DNA of 64,000 nucleotides from Planctomycetales bacterium (GCA_027449865.1 DAIDKV010000082.1:1-64000), one strand, 5' to 3'. Counted from the stretch's first letter, positions 28,398 to 39,077 are shown. Made by a program: numbers and translations. The notes: generated from the letters alone by a model not told the origin.

Positions 28398-29168
28398 ATG
28401 AGCCCGGAACGCGAGAATCCTCTCTCTTGCCTGGTGCTGCATGGCCTGGGCGGCGGCCCTTATGAGGTTGCGCCGATCATCGAGGCGCTGAAGGCCGACG
28501 GCCTGAAGGTTTCCGCGCCGATTCTGCCCGGGCATGAGGGACCGGGTCCCGTCATGCCGTCATCGTCGTGGAGGGACTGGATCGCGGCGGCGATCCAAGC
28601 TTTCGACGAACTGGCCGTCGAGGGGGCTCCGGTGGCCGTCGTCGGCTTCTCGACCGGTGGAACGCTCGCCCTGGAATTGTCGACGCTCCGTCCGGTGGCG
28701 TGTCAGGTGTTACTGGCCCCGTTCCTGGGGATCCGGTTCAGCCGGATGATACCGGTGGCGCCGGCCGTGTATTTGCGGGCGATTGCGCGGGTGATGCCGA
28801 ATCTCTGGCGACGTCCTCCGGCGGTTCGAGATCGAGCGGTCCGGGGCCAGGTCGCGAGGGCGTCGGAGTTCCGGACCTTCAGCCTGGGCGCGACCCTGAG
28901 CGCCCTGGAATTGATCGAGCGGGTCAAGCCGATGGTGCCGAATATCGCAACCCCGACGCTGATCTTGCAGGGCCGTCTCGATACGGTGGTCGAGCCGCGC
29001 GACGCCCGATGGTTGCTCGAACATCTCGGCTCATCGCGGAAGGATCTGGTGATTCTCCCGCGGTCCGACCATTTGCTCGCTTACGACCGAGACCGGGACG
29101 AGGTGATCCGTCGGACCCTGGATTTTCTTCGTGGCCGCGCTCCGATCGCCGGAGGGCTCTCCCATTAA
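28398..29168 (+). CDS. Alpha/beta hydrolase (carboxylesterase/monoacylglycerol-lipase-like)
   Basis: CLVLHGLGGGPYEV, VVGFSTGGTLALEL nucleophile elbow, LILQGRLDTVVEPR, RSDHLLAYD. ATG at 28398. Confidence 0.88.
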   Translation: MSPERENPLSCLVLHGLGGGPYEVAPIIEALKADGLKVSAPILPGHEGPGPVMPSSSWRDWIAAAIQAFDELAVEGAPVAVVGFSTGGTLALELSTLRPVACQVLLAPFLGIRFSRMIPVAPAVYLRAIARVMPNLWRRPPAVRDRAVRGQVARASEFRTFSLGATLSALELIERVKPMVPNIATPTLILQGRLDTVVEPRDARWLLEHLGSSRKDLVILPRSDHLLAYDRDRDEVIRRTLDFLRGRAPIAGGLSH

Positions 29169-30283
29169 TCGTCGTCGGCGAGCAACCGGGCGACAGGCCG
29201 CGTGGGGTCGAGCCGCTCGAAGACGATCCGGGCGATCACCGTGAGCGGGACCGCGAGGATCATGCCGATGATCCCCCACGACATGTCCCAGAACGCCAGC
29301 GCCAGCAGGACAATCAAGGGACTGAGCCCAACGGCCTTGCCGGTCATGAACGGTTCAACGACATTCTCGGCGACGATGTGGAGGACACCGAGCGCGACCG
29401 CGAAGGCCAGCGAGCGGCCAGAGCCTTCAAGCTGCAGGAGCGCCGAGGCGACCGGCAATGAGTAGGCGACGATCGCGCCGAGGTACGGAATGAACCGCGC
29501 GAAGAAGGTGACCACACCCCAGAGCACGGCTCCCTGGATGCCGAACACCAGCATGAGCAACGCGGCCGGCACGGCGACGATCAGGTTGACCTTCACCTTG
29601 ATCGAGAGATACTCAATCACGGCCCGGTTGATCGAATCGAGGGTGTCGCCGATCCGGGCCGCCTGAGTCGGAGGGAAAGCCTTCCGGATCGCCCGGGGAA
29701 ACCGGGGCGCCTCCATCATCATGAAGATGACATAGAGCCCAACCAGACCGGCTTGAAGCAGGAAATTGGCGAAGGCGCCAAAGACCTCGTGGGCGTAGTC
29801 GCCGATCCGTTCCAGGGGGATTTGGGGAAGGGCCTTCTCGCCCTTCCGGCCAAGGCCGGGAAGGTATCGGCCGACCATTTCCTGGGCATGACCGATAAAC
29901 CGGCCGGCCCGCTCCTGGTATCTGGGAAGTTCCTTCCAGAACTGCTCGGCGTTGGCGAAGGCCATCCAGCCGAGGGCGATTGCGATCAGGCCCAGGCCGG
30001 CCGCGATGATCAAAAGGGAGATTCCCGGCCGGAGCCGCTGACGGAGCCAGTCATGGAGCGGCCAGATTGCGTAGCAGAGCAGGATCGCGATCAGGACGGG
30101 ACGGAGGAATTCGCCGGTCACACGGAGCAGGTTGAGCGCCGCGGCGAGGGCGACCAGTCCGACCGCCAGCCAGATCAGGATCGAGCGGTCGCGTTGCTCC
30201 TTCGGCGCAGGCTGCTCACCGAGTTCCGCGGCCTCGGACGACGCGGTGACCGGGTCATGTTCGATCTCGGTTGTTGTTTTCAT
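29165..30283 (-). CDS. AI-2E family transporter (PerM/YdiK-like)
   Basis: Multi-TM protein with VVTFFARFIPYLGAIVAYSLPV and GKAVGLSPLIVLLALAFWDMSWGIIGMILAVPL. Confidence 0.9.
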   Translation of the reverse strand: MKTTTEIEHDPVTASSEAAELGEQPAPKEQRDRSILIWLAVGLVALAAALNLLRVTGEFLRPVLIAILLCYAIWPLHDWLRQRLRPGISLLIIAAGLGLIAIALGWMAFANAEQFWKELPRYQERAGRFIGHAQEMVGRYLPGLGRKGEKALPQIPLERIGDYAHEVFGAFANFLLQAGLVGLYVIFMMMEAPRFPRAIRKAFPPTQAARIGDTLDSINRAVIEYLSIKVKVNLIVAVPAALLMLVFGIQGAVLWGVVTFFARFIPYLGAIVAYSLPVASALLQLEGSGRSLAFAVALGVLHIVAENVVEPFMTGKAVGLSPLIVLLALAFWDMSWGIIGMILAVPLTVIARIVFERLDPTRPVARLLADDD

Positions 30284-30379
30284 GCGAGCCCTCCTTGCAA
30301 AACCTGCGCCTTTGGCGTAGTCGGCTCGGCGCCGCTGGGGCGGTGGGGCTATGATGGATGAAGAGGTTCAGGCACCGGG

Positions 30380-31027
30380 TTGAGTGGCGAATCGGGCATG
30401 GCGTCGTTCTCGGGATTCCTGGGTCCGCTGCTGGCGGAAGGCAAGGTTGTCTTTGGGCCTGCGGACGAGGTCGACGTCCGCCCCGGAGATGCCGACGTCG
30501 CCGAGCTGGGGCGCGTCTTTGCGGGATACGCTCTCTCGGTGGGGGGACCGCCGATTGGTTTCGAGGCCCGGGTCGCTCGCGAGGCCGCCACACTCGTGCG
30601 GCGGGCCTGCTGGGCACTGGTGGACGGCCGGCAGTCGGAGCGCGAGCTGCGTCGTCGGCTGGCGATGCCGATCTCACCGTCGACGCCCGCCGACCATCTC
30701 TCCGCCGACCTGATGCTCCGATACCTGCCGCAGGTCCGGGCGCGGGCGAGGGCCATGGCGCCAGACGATCCGATCGTGGAGATCCTTGGCGAGGTGCTGA
30801 GGCGATGGCCGCTTTCCGGTGCGCTCGCCGAACTCGAGGAAGGCCCGATCGGGGCGACCGACTTCGGTGGGCATCCCGGTCTGCTCCTCCTGTTCGCGGA
30901 GCGCCTTGCCGCCCACGATCGGCCGTCCTGGCGTCCGGGCTCGTCGAGCCGGGCTCATGAGGTTTATCAGCTTGTCGCGGGGACGTCGCCCGCGGTCCCT
31001 GGAGTCCTCGGTTGGCTTCCATCATGA
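30380..31027 (+). CDS. Uncharacterised protein, first gene of MoxR-vWA-beta-propeller ternary-like locus (possible bpX-type component)
   Basis: 215-aa ORF, TTG start at 30380 (alternative ATG at 30398). Overlaps the downstream MoxR gene by ATGA at 31024-31027. Confidence 0.65.
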   Translation: MSGESGMASFSGFLGPLLAEGKVVFGPADEVDVRPGDADVAELGRVFAGYALSVGGPPIGFEARVAREAATLVRRACWALVDGRQSERELRRRLAMPISPSTPADHLSADLMLRYLPQVRARARAMAPDDPIVEILGEVLRRWPLSGALAELEEGPIGATDFGGHPGLLLLFAERLAAHDRPSWRPGSSSRAHEVYQLVAGTSPAVPGVLGWLPS

Positions 31028-32148
31028 ACGACGTTGTGGGTCGGTTGCGGACCGAGGTCATCGAGCCGCTGAAGCGGCGATTCGTCGGGCGGGATGAGGT
31101 CATCGACCTGATCGCGCTGGCGGTCGCCGCTGGTGAGCACCTGTTCCTCCACGGTCCGCCCGGCACCGCCAAGTCGGCTCTGATCCGTCAGTTCGCCTCC
31201 GCCGTGCGCGGCCATTATTTTGAGTACCTGCTGACCCGGTTCTCCGAGCCCAACGAGGTCTTCGGTCCGATCGACCTGATCCGGCTCCGCGAGGGGACCG
31301 TCGCCACCGTGACGACCGGGATGCTTCCCGAGGCCGAGTTTGCCTTCCTCGACGAGCTTTTCAACGCGAACAGCGCCATCCTGAACAACCTTCTCACGGT
31401 CCTCAACGAGCGGACCTACCGCCGGGGCGCCGAGGTCCACGCGCTCCCGCTGCTCTCGATGTTCGCCGCCTCGAACCACCTTCCCGAGGACGAGGGTCTA
31501 CGCGCCCTGTTTGACCGATTTTTGCTTCGATGCCACATCGACAATCTTCGACGTGAGGAAATGCCTCGACTGCTCGCGGCGGGCTGGGAGCTGGAGCGAT
31601 CCGAGCCGATTGAGTCGAGCGTCACCGCGGCCGACCTTCGCGGGCTCTCCCGGCGGGTCTATCAGGTGAACATCAACGGCATCGCGGAGCGGTTTGCCGA
31701 GGTCGTCTGGAAGGTGCGCGACATTGGCATTGGGCTGACGGATCGGCGCGCGGTCAAGGTTTTGAAGTTGGTAGCCGCCTCGGCGCTGCTCTGCGGGCGT
31801 GTCGAGGCGCGGGTCTCGGACCTCTGGGTATTACGCTACGTCTGGGACCGCGAGGAGCAGGTGGCCCCGCTCGCCTCGATGATCGCCGGGGTGGTCGAGC
31901 CCGACTCCGGCACGGCCGGGGCCCATCCAATGGCTGTCTCTCCCGAGCGGGTGGAACCGGAGACAATGGCCCGGCATCTCGACCGGATCGCCGCCGAAGT
32001 CGCAAGTCGACGGCCAGGCCTTGCCGACGCGGCACGCCTTCGTGAGCAGCTCTGCGACCTGGCCGACCGCGCCGCCTGGCTGACCGACGACCGCGCCCGT
32101 CAGCATCTGATCGATCGAGCCCGGACCCTTCTCTCCGAACTCGGCTAG
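31024..32148 (+). CDS. MoxR-family AAA+ ATPase
   Basis: Walker A LHGPPGTAKSALIRQFA, Walker B FAFLDELFNANSAILNNLLTVLNERTY, sensor 1 FAASNHLPEDEGLRALFDRFLLR. ATG at 31024. Confidence 0.95.
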   Translation: MNDVVGRLRTEVIEPLKRRFVGRDEVIDLIALAVAAGEHLFLHGPPGTAKSALIRQFASAVRGHYFEYLLTRFSEPNEVFGPIDLIRLREGTVATVTTGMLPEAEFAFLDELFNANSAILNNLLTVLNERTYRRGAEVHALPLLSMFAASNHLPEDEGLRALFDRFLLRCHIDNLRREEMPRLLAAGWELERSEPIESSVTAADLRGLSRRVYQVNINGIAERFAEVVWKVRDIGIGLTDRRAVKVLKLVAASALLCGRVEARVSDLWVLRYVWDREEQVAPLASMIAGVVEPDSGTAGAHPMAVSPERVEPETMARHLDRIAAEVASRRPGLADAARLREQLCDLADRAAWLTDDRARQHLIDRARTLLSELG

Positions 32149-32166
32149 GCGGGAGGAAACGAGCCG

Positions 32167-32958
32167 ATGGCCGAAACCTGGCAGGACGTCCGATGTGCCC
32201 GGATCGCCGCGGCCGACCTGCCCGCGCTGGCCGATCTTCGCCGCGAAGGCGCGATCCATCTGGCCATCGACGGCCCATTCGCCTGGATCTTCTGGGATGA
32301 CGACTCCCGTGAAACCGGGGTCACGCGTCGCGTCCTGCTGGAGCGGCTCTTACCGCTCCCGGGCGTTGAGATGCTTACCCGACGCGAAGGAATCTGGTAT
32401 CGGCCTGGCGAGCACCTCCCCTCGTTCGAGGTTCCATCGATCGTTCCAGGATCATCAACGTTTCTCCATCGCTCGATCCTGCCCGGCGCGATCCCGATCG
32501 CAGCGGCGAATGCTGATCCTTTCTGCCCGGTCGAGCTTCGGGTTGTGCGCGAGGACCGGGGACTTGCGCGTCCGGCGTCGGCGCTTCGGTGCCGGCTCGG
32601 CGACCTGGCCCGATGGGCCGACCTCGCGCCGACTGTCCGGATCGAGTCTCTCCTCGGCGCCTGGTGTCCGATCAGTGGCGATCCGGGAGCGGTCCAGGCC
32701 CTCGTGATCGCTCGCAACGCTTCCCTTCCGGAGATTCCCGACGGATCTCGATACTGGGGCGACTCGGTCCTGATTCCGATCGGGTTCCGGACCGATCCGG
32801 AGCTGGCCGAAACCTCGATGCGAGAGGTCGTCGGTGCTCTTCCCGATGAGCTGGTGATTCTCGACACGGCCAGCCGCGAATTGATCCCGCGCGAGGCGTT
32901 CCGGACGCTCCGTCGCGCCGGGATTCGGACGGCGATGGCGGGAGGGGGACCGTCATGA
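32167..32958 (+). CDS. Ternary-locus accessory protein (probable bpX2-type)
   Basis: 263 aa; YWGDSVLIPIGFRTDPELAETSMREVVG...IPREAFRTLRRAGIRTAM recalls the accessory family found next to MoxR/vWA-propeller genes. Assignment is from memory of family patterns. Confidence 0.6.
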   Translation: MAETWQDVRCARIAAADLPALADLRREGAIHLAIDGPFAWIFWDDDSRETGVTRRVLLERLLPLPGVEMLTRREGIWYRPGEHLPSFEVPSIVPGSSTFLHRSILPGAIPIAAANADPFCPVELRVVREDRGLARPASALRCRLGDLARWADLAPTVRIESLLGAWCPISGDPGAVQALVIARNASLPEIPDGSRYWGDSVLIPIGFRTDPELAETSMREVVGALPDELVILDTASRELIPREAFRTLRRAGIRTAMAGGGPS

Positions 32959-35828
32959 GCCACCGACGCGCTGCCCTCTACTTGCAGATCCCGGCCACAT
33001 ACTGTCGGTCGTTCGGCGGCCTCCGATGGGCGCAATACGGCGAGGTGGTCGAGTTTCTGGACGGTCCGGAAGCCGGACGGACCTTCGTCTTCGCTGGCGA
33101 GATCGCACCGTTCCTTGAAGGGCTGATGGCTGACGGCGGTCCGTGTCCGGCGTTTGGGATGGTGCTGCACCTGCTTTACATGCTGGGCCTCGGCGATCGG
33201 TCCGCATCGCCCGGGAAGCTGGCCTGGCTTCAGACGGGCCGGCTTGCCGTATTGTTCCGTGATCAGGGGAATCCACTTCGCAATGCCGGAGCGCTGTTCT
33301 CCCACGTCCTCCGCGAGATTCCCGCTTCAATCGGCGTCCCGGATCCTCCGGCGATCGAGGAGGTGCTGGAATTGCTGCGCGGCGGCGGCTGGCTCCCGCA
33401 AATGGTTCTCAGCCACCCCATGCTCGGCGCGATTGATTACGCCGAGCAGCCCGCCGCCGAGGCCCTGGCCTTCGAGTCGATGATCTCCAGTCAGCTCGAC
33501 GCGTTGTCGGACGAGGCGATCCGCCACTGGCTCCAGTTCGGCCGAGGCCCGCTCGACACGGGCAACGACCTGGCGCTCCCGCTCCCGCCGTCAGACCTTT
33601 CGGAGGCGCTGGCGAAGGTCGCGGAGCGCCCGAGGCTCGCCGGATTGATTCGACTGATCGACCGACTCGACGGAGCGCTGAGCCTCCCCCCGCGCCGGCT
33701 CGACCACGACGGCCCGCAGTCCGACGGCTACTCCGACCTCGCCACCCGCGGCCAGCCCGAGCAGATCCTTCCCATCCAGCTCGCCCTGGAACCCGAGGAG
33801 TTCCTCCGCCGCTTCGCCGAGCGCGAGCTACTCTACTACCACCGGGAAAGGCCCACCCGTCCGGTCGTGCAGGAGCTGGTCCTCGTCCTCGATCAGGGGG
33901 TGCGGACCTGGGGCGATGTCCGGCTCGCGCTCGCCGGCGCGACGATGGCCCTGGCCCGACGCGCGGGACTACGTCGGCTGGCTGTTCGACTCGCCACGAC
34001 CGGCCGCGACGGCGAGGCCGTTGATCCCGCCACGCTCGATGCCGAGGCGCTCGGAAAACTCCTGGAAGCCAGCGACCTGACGCCCAACCCGTCCTGGGCG
34101 CTCGACCGAATCCTCTCGGTCGACCGCGAGACGATCCGCGATGTCGTCCTCCTGACGCATCCGCGCACGCTGGTTGATCGCGAGGTCCGGGAGGTCGCGG
34201 AAGTGATCCGGCCCGGCGATCCGACGCGCCTCTTCGCGGTGACCGTCGCCAGTAACGGCGAGGTTGAGCTGGCCGAGGTTCGCGGCGGTCGTCCGATTGG
34301 ACTCTCGCGGTGCCGAATCGATCTGTCGGAGCGAGAGATACCGCCTGCTCCCGTGCCGGCCGGGGTCGTGGTCACGACCGGCCCTCGGCACGCCTGGCGC
34401 GGGCCCGTCGAGAAAATTCCGATGCCATTCCGCACGGGAATCCTCTCAAAGCCGAGGATAAGTGGCGCCCCCGGCTGCCGCCTCGTCGACTTCGACGAGT
34501 CGGGCGATCGCCTTCTGGTCATCATGCGGCATCGGCTGCTCTACTCGTTTCGCCTGGACGGCAGCGACGCCGAGTTCCTTCCCCGGCCGGTGATCGCCGG
34601 CGACGACGCCGCGAAGATCTTCGCTGTCATCGGAGTCGCCGGTGGATTCGTGCTGGTCAGCGAGGGAGAGACGGGCCCGATCCTCTTCCACTACAACTTT
34701 GAGACCCGAACCTGCCGGCACCACTCGTTTCACAGGTTCGACCGACCCGAACCGATCTTCTGGACCTATTACGCGGACCTGCACACGATCGTCGGCGGGA
34801 TCGGTCATGAACTGGAAAGCCTGGCGATCGATCTGACTCGAGAAGGCCCCGATGCAAGGGCCGGCTGGCGAACGGAGCAGGCCATTCAGCGATCACGGGA
34901 GAACAATCCGTGGCGCTGGCCGTCGGCGATCTCGTTTCGGCCGCCGTTTGCTGAGAAGCACTCGCTCGGCGGAAAAACCGTCGCGCTCGTCCCCGAGACC
35001 GGGACGCTGCGCTTCTGGAGCGACACGGGCGAGACCCGGAGCCTGACACCCACCAGAGACGGACGGCCCGCCCTCCGGGGTGCCCGGATCTTGTCGATCC
35101 AGCGCGGGGAAGATGTGCTGACCCTTCAGCTCGAGGCCGGTTCGCGATTCGAGATCTGGTTTGTCTCAATGGCGAGGACGGCGGTGATCGGGACGTTCAC
35201 CGCGAGCCATGAGGGATCGGGCCAGGGCTGGTTCTCCCTCTCAAGAGACGGGAGCCGCTTCGCGCGTCGGGCCGGCGACGATCAGGTCGAGGTCGGACGG
35301 GTTCCCGGCGACGACTCGCCGATCCACGTCACGCCGCGAGAGCCGGCCTGGAACCACATCGCATGGCTCGGCCGGTCTTGCCTGCTGGTCCGCGAGTCGG
35401 ACCGGAATGGCCTGCGGAGCACGATCAAGCCCCTCCTGATCCGATGGGACGGCGAGCGGCTCGTCGCCGATCAGGAAGACGCGTTGATGACGTTTCACCA
35501 GTTCGGTGGCCCCGCCGCTGAGTCGAGGAGCCTGACGCCCCGAGGCGCATTCCCCGACTACCACCACGCCCGGTTCAACCAGGTCATCGAGCACGGCTCG
35601 CTCCGCATCCTGGTCGACCCGTACAATCACCTGGCGGTCCTGGATCGCGCCGAGGACCGGCTGGTCGCGATCTTCTACGTCTCGGGGAATGAGTTCGCCG
35701 CCTGGATGCCCGACGGGACCCTCGCCGGCTCTCGTCGCCTGATCGGCGGCGAACCGACGAAGGCCGCCGCCGAGAGGATCGCCGCGGCGCTCCGGCGGGC
35801 CGAGCGCGGGGCAGGGGGGCTTCGATGA
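32955..35828 (+). CDS. vWA-beta-propeller fusion protein of the MoxR ternary locus (bpX-type)
   Basis: Central vWA-like region (LVLVLDQGVRTWGDVRLALAGATMALAR) followed by a ~450-aa beta-strand-rich repetitive C-terminus with a propeller-like blade pattern. ATGA overlaps on both sides. Confidence 0.8.
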   Translation: MSHRRAALYLQIPATYCRSFGGLRWAQYGEVVEFLDGPEAGRTFVFAGEIAPFLEGLMADGGPCPAFGMVLHLLYMLGLGDRSASPGKLAWLQTGRLAVLFRDQGNPLRNAGALFSHVLREIPASIGVPDPPAIEEVLELLRGGGWLPQMVLSHPMLGAIDYAEQPAAEALAFESMISSQLDALSDEAIRHWLQFGRGPLDTGNDLALPLPPSDLSEALAKVAERPRLAGLIRLIDRLDGALSLPPRRLDHDGPQSDGYSDLATRGQPEQILPIQLALEPEEFLRRFAERELLYYHRERPTRPVVQELVLVLDQGVRTWGDVRLALAGATMALARRAGLRRLAVRLATTGRDGEAVDPATLDAEALGKLLEASDLTPNPSWALDRILSVDRETIRDVVLLTHPRTLVDREVREVAEVIRPGDPTRLFAVTVASNGEVELAEVRGGRPIGLSRCRIDLSEREIPPAPVPAGVVVTTGPRHAWRGPVEKIPMPFRTGILSKPRISGAPGCRLVDFDESGDRLLVIMRHRLLYSFRLDGSDAEFLPRPVIAGDDAAKIFAVIGVAGGFVLVSEGETGPILFHYNFETRTCRHHSFHRFDRPEPIFWTYYADLHTIVGGIGHELESLAIDLTREGPDARAGWRTEQAIQRSRENNPWRWPSAISFRPPFAEKHSLGGKTVALVPETGTLRFWSDTGETRSLTPTRDGRPALRGARILSIQRGEDVLTLQLEAGSRFEIWFVSMARTAVIGTFTASHEGSGQGWFSLSRDGSRFARRAGDDQVEVGRVPGDDSPIHVTPREPAWNHIAWLGRSCLLVRESDRNGLRSTIKPLLIRWDGERLVADQEDALMTFHQFGGPAAESRSLTPRGAFPDYHHARFNQVIEHGSLRILVDPYNHLAVLDRAEDRLVAIFYVSGNEFAAWMPDGTLAGSRRLIGGEPTKAAAERIAAALRRAERGAGGLR

Positions 35829-38638
35829 CCGTCCACGTCCGAATCCACCTCCGTCGACGGCCGGGCAGACCGATCGGGCCGGCCTCGGCGCTCCACATCC
35901 CCGGCCGAGACGCCGCCCGTCTTCTCGACGCCTGCGCCCGGGTCGGGATCGACCCCTCGGGCCGGATTCATGACCTCGACGGCGGGTTCCTGATCCGGCT
36001 CCCCCGGCCGACGGCCGAGCCGGTCCCGGGTGCTACTCGATTACGAGAACTGGCCCAGAACCTTTACGTCCCGGTGGACGCCGACCTCGTCCCCGCGCTG
36101 CTCGACGACGAGGCGGCCGGGATGGTCCGAGACGGCGGTCTCGTCCTCCTGCCGGCCGGTCCGGCGCTCCGGTTCGATCCCACGAGGCCCGTCCGCCTGT
36201 CGACGCTTCTCCACGTCGAGCGACCCCAACGCCGGAACTGGCAGCCGATGCCCGAACCCCGGCCAATCGCCGAGCGGATTGTCGAGATCTCGCGCGAGAT
36301 CCCCGAAACGCCGCCCGAGGAACTCTACCGCGCCCTCGAAGACGACGTCCGGCACCCCGACCGCCCGCGGTCCCGTCCGGAGCGGGCCGCGGATGACGCG
36401 ATGGAAGAGGCCGACATCGGCGAGGCCACGGGCGCCGGACGGATCCGCACGGCGGCCTCGGGCCTCGGCAACGCGATCCGGGGGCTGGCCGGGCGGGCTC
36501 GCTCCCTTCGCGACAAGGCTCAGTGGGGGATGCTCGATCACTCGTCGCTGGTCAAGAAGCTCCTCCGAGAGTTCCGGCAGGGGAACATGGACCGCGCCCT
36601 CCAGCATTCCTTCTCGATGCGAGAGGCCGACTCCCGGGCGAGCCGGGTGGTCTCGTGGGGCTTCCGGCTCCCGTTCCACCGGGCGATCTACAGCCTGAGA
36701 GACCTGCTGGGAGGCCCCGAGCGCGGCGGGGTCGCCGGCATCTGGCAGGCACGACCCGACCTGATGCACGAACTGCGCGAGGAGTACCGCAAGGCCGCGC
36801 TGCGGGCGATCCAGGCCGGAGACTTCCGCCGAGCTGCCTACATCTACGGTGTCCTGCTCGACGACCATCGAGCCGCCGCCCAGGCGCTCCAGCGCGGCGG
36901 CCTGCACCACGATGCGTCCATCCTTTATCTGAAAAAGCTCAACGATCGCCCCGCCGCGGCGCATGCGTTCGAGGCCGCTGGCCTGGTCGATCGCGCGATC
37001 GCCCTTTACAGCGAACTCGGCCTCCATGAGACCGCTGGCGATTTGCTCCGTCGGATTGGCGACGAGGAGGGGGCGAGGTCGGCGTACTTCCGGGCGGTGG
37101 GAGTCGCGAGGTCGGCCCATCCTCCCGATTTTCTGGAGGCAGGCCGGATCGCTGATCGCAAGATGGCACTGCCCGAGGCCGCCGTCAACTATTACGCGCA
37201 GGGCTGGGCCACGCGGCCATCGGCCAACGCAATAGCCTGCTCACTGGAGATGATCCGCATTCTCGCCTCGCGCGTCGAGTCGGCGTATCTCCTCGGGCTG
37301 CTCGACGAGGCCGACGAGTATTTCGACGGGATCGGCTCCGAGCGCGACGCCGGCCTCTTTTACAACGCGATCGTCGGCGCGGCCGCCGCGGTTCCCGAGA
37401 TCGCCGAGGAAGTCCACGACCGCGCTCGATCGGGCGTCGCGAGGGTCCTTCGCCGCCAGGTCGAGGCCGGGCGCCCGGCCTCGGCGTCGATCCATTCGCT
37501 GTTCCCGGCGACATCGGGGATCTGGACGCCGGCCTTCCTCCGCGACGCCCAGTTCGCCGCGACCACCGCCACCACCCATGATCGACCGGCGGAGCCCGAG
37601 CCCGAGACCCGGGGGAATCGCCATCCCCAGGGGCCGGGGATCCAGGTCGGCCGAGGGACGGTCGCAGCCGCCTGCCAGGCATCCATCACGCATCGTGTTT
37701 TCCTCGGCTTCTCCGACGGCCGGGTGCTCGCCTTCGACCCCTGGCCCAACCGCGTGGTCCCGGTCGGAATGGTTAAAGGAGCGATCGCGGCGATCGCCGC
37801 ATCGCCGGAGGGGGACGTCGTGGTCGTCCTCCGCCAGACCGAGCAAGGCGCCACGCTCACGACCTTCCTCGCCCGCCCCGACGGCACCTATCGCCCGCCC
37901 CGACCCGACATCCTCTCGTCGAGGTCGCCAACCTGGCTGACTCCGATCCTGGCGTCCGAGCCCTCGTGGTTCATCGGGCTGGGAAGCGATCGCGACCTGA
38001 TGATCCTCGACGCCGCCGGTGGGCTGCCGATGGCCTATTCCTCGTTCAGCGAGGTCACGGCGTACTCCGAGGAACCGGCTCCGGGCTGTGCTCTACTGCT
38101 CCCAGGCGAGTCGGGCTTCACGATTCTCACTCATGCCGGCCCGCGATGGGTGCTGCTCGACCCCGAGGGGCACGCGCTTGCCCGGTCAGGCCCGGCCTTT
38201 CGACCTCACGGCGGTAGCACTTCCCCCCGATGCACCGTGCCGCTCTCGTGGACCCGGCTCGAAGGAATGGTCCGGGTCGTTGGCCTCGACGCGCAAGGCG
38301 CCGTTCATTCCGCGGAATTCTGGTTCGCCGGCCCCGACACGATCGACCTCGGCGCCGTGCTCGTCGCGAGGACCGAGGGGGGCTACCAGGCCGCGACCCG
38401 CACGGCCACGGGGAAGGTCGTGGCTGTTTCATCCTCACGGATCGACTGGCTGAGCGACACGGCGGGCCGGTTCCATGTCGTCCACAGCCGACTCGACGGC
38501 GGCCTGGCCGGCACCGTCGCCTGTTTCCCCTCGACGACCTCCGAGGAAGTGCTGGTCGTCTCGGGCGACGGCTTCCTTTCCCGGATGGCGATCCCCCGCG
38601 GCTCCCGCCGGCAGCGTGGCGAATCGCCCACCAGATGA
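35825..38638 (+). CDS. Alpha-solenoid plus beta-propeller protein of the MoxR ternary locus (bpX6-like)
   Basis: 937 aa: N-terminal globular domain, helical TPR-like repeats ([53 protein letters not shown]), C-terminal propeller-like region ([26 protein letters not shown]...). Confidence 0.75.
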   Translation: MTVHVRIHLRRRPGRPIGPASALHIPGRDAARLLDACARVGIDPSGRIHDLDGGFLIRLPRPTAEPVPGATRLRELAQNLYVPVDADLVPALLDDEAAGMVRDGGLVLLPAGPALRFDPTRPVRLSTLLHVERPQRRNWQPMPEPRPIAERIVEISREIPETPPEELYRALEDDVRHPDRPRSRPERAADDAMEEADIGEATGAGRIRTAASGLGNAIRGLAGRARSLRDKAQWGMLDHSSLVKKLLREFRQGNMDRALQHSFSMREADSRASRVVSWGFRLPFHRAIYSLRDLLGGPERGGVAGIWQARPDLMHELREEYRKAALRAIQAGDFRRAAYIYGVLLDDHRAAAQALQRGGLHHDASILYLKKLNDRPAAAHAFEAAGLVDRAIALYSELGLHETAGDLLRRIGDEEGARSAYFRAVGVARSAHPPDFLEAGRIADRKMALPEAAVNYYAQGWATRPSANAIACSLEMIRILASRVESAYLLGLLDEADEYFDGIGSERDAGLFYNAIVGAAAAVPEIAEEVHDRARSGVARVLRRQVEAGRPASASIHSLFPATSGIWTPAFLRDAQFAATTATTHDRPAEPEPETRGNRHPQGPGIQVGRGTVAAACQASITHRVFLGFSDGRVLAFDPWPNRVVPVGMVKGAIAAIAASPEGDVVVVLRQTEQGATLTTFLARPDGTYRPPRPDILSSRSPTWLTPILASEPSWFIGLGSDRDLMILDAAGGLPMAYSSFSEVTAYSEEPAPGCALLLPGESGFTILTHAGPRWVLLDPEGHALARSGPAFRPHGGSTSPRCTVPLSWTRLEGMVRVVGLDAQGAVHSAEFWFAGPDTIDLGAVLVARTEGGYQAATRTATGKVVAVSSSRIDWLSDTAGRFHVVHSRLDGGLAGTVACFPSTTSEEVLVVSGDGFLSRMAIPRGSRRQRGESPTR

Positions 38639-38807
38639 CCCGGCCGTCACGACCGGAATCCCGCGACCTCCCGCATCGCCCGGCCGCCAGATAGGGGGAT
38701 TGCAATCGGCGGGGCCTTCGCCTATGCTTGACCACTTAAAGTGGTTGAGATGTTTCTTCAGACAGGCCCGGCCTCGACGCACAGGCCGGCGGGTATTGGG
38801 GCGCGAG

Positions 38808-39077
38808 ATGTCGATCACGAAGGAGAAGAAGTCGGAGCTCATCGGGAGCTTCGGGCGGGATGGGCAGGATACGGGGTCGCCCGAAGTGCAAATCGCCCTG
38901 CTGACGGCCCGGATCAATGATCTGACCGAGCACTTCAAGACGCACGCCAAGGATCATGCCAGCCGCCGAGGGCTGCTGATGATGGTCTCCAAGCGGTCCA
39001 GCCTGCTGAAGTATCTGCGGCTGCACGACCGGCAGAAGTACCTTGACGTGATCGGCCGGCTGGGCATCCGGAAGTAA
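38808..39077 (+). CDS. rpsO: 30S ribosomal protein S15
   Basis: [77 protein letters not shown] at 38808. Confidence 0.98.
   Translation: MSITKEKKSELIGSFGRDGQDTGSPEVQIALLTARINDLTEHFKTHAKDHASRRGLLMMVSKRSSLLKYLRLHDRQKYLDVIGRLGIRK

Noticed and set aside
30380-38638. Hypothesis that the MoxR locus carries a diversity-generating retroelement or variable effector
   Set aside because: No reverse transcriptase, template/variable repeat pair or recognisable effector gene found in or beside the locus.
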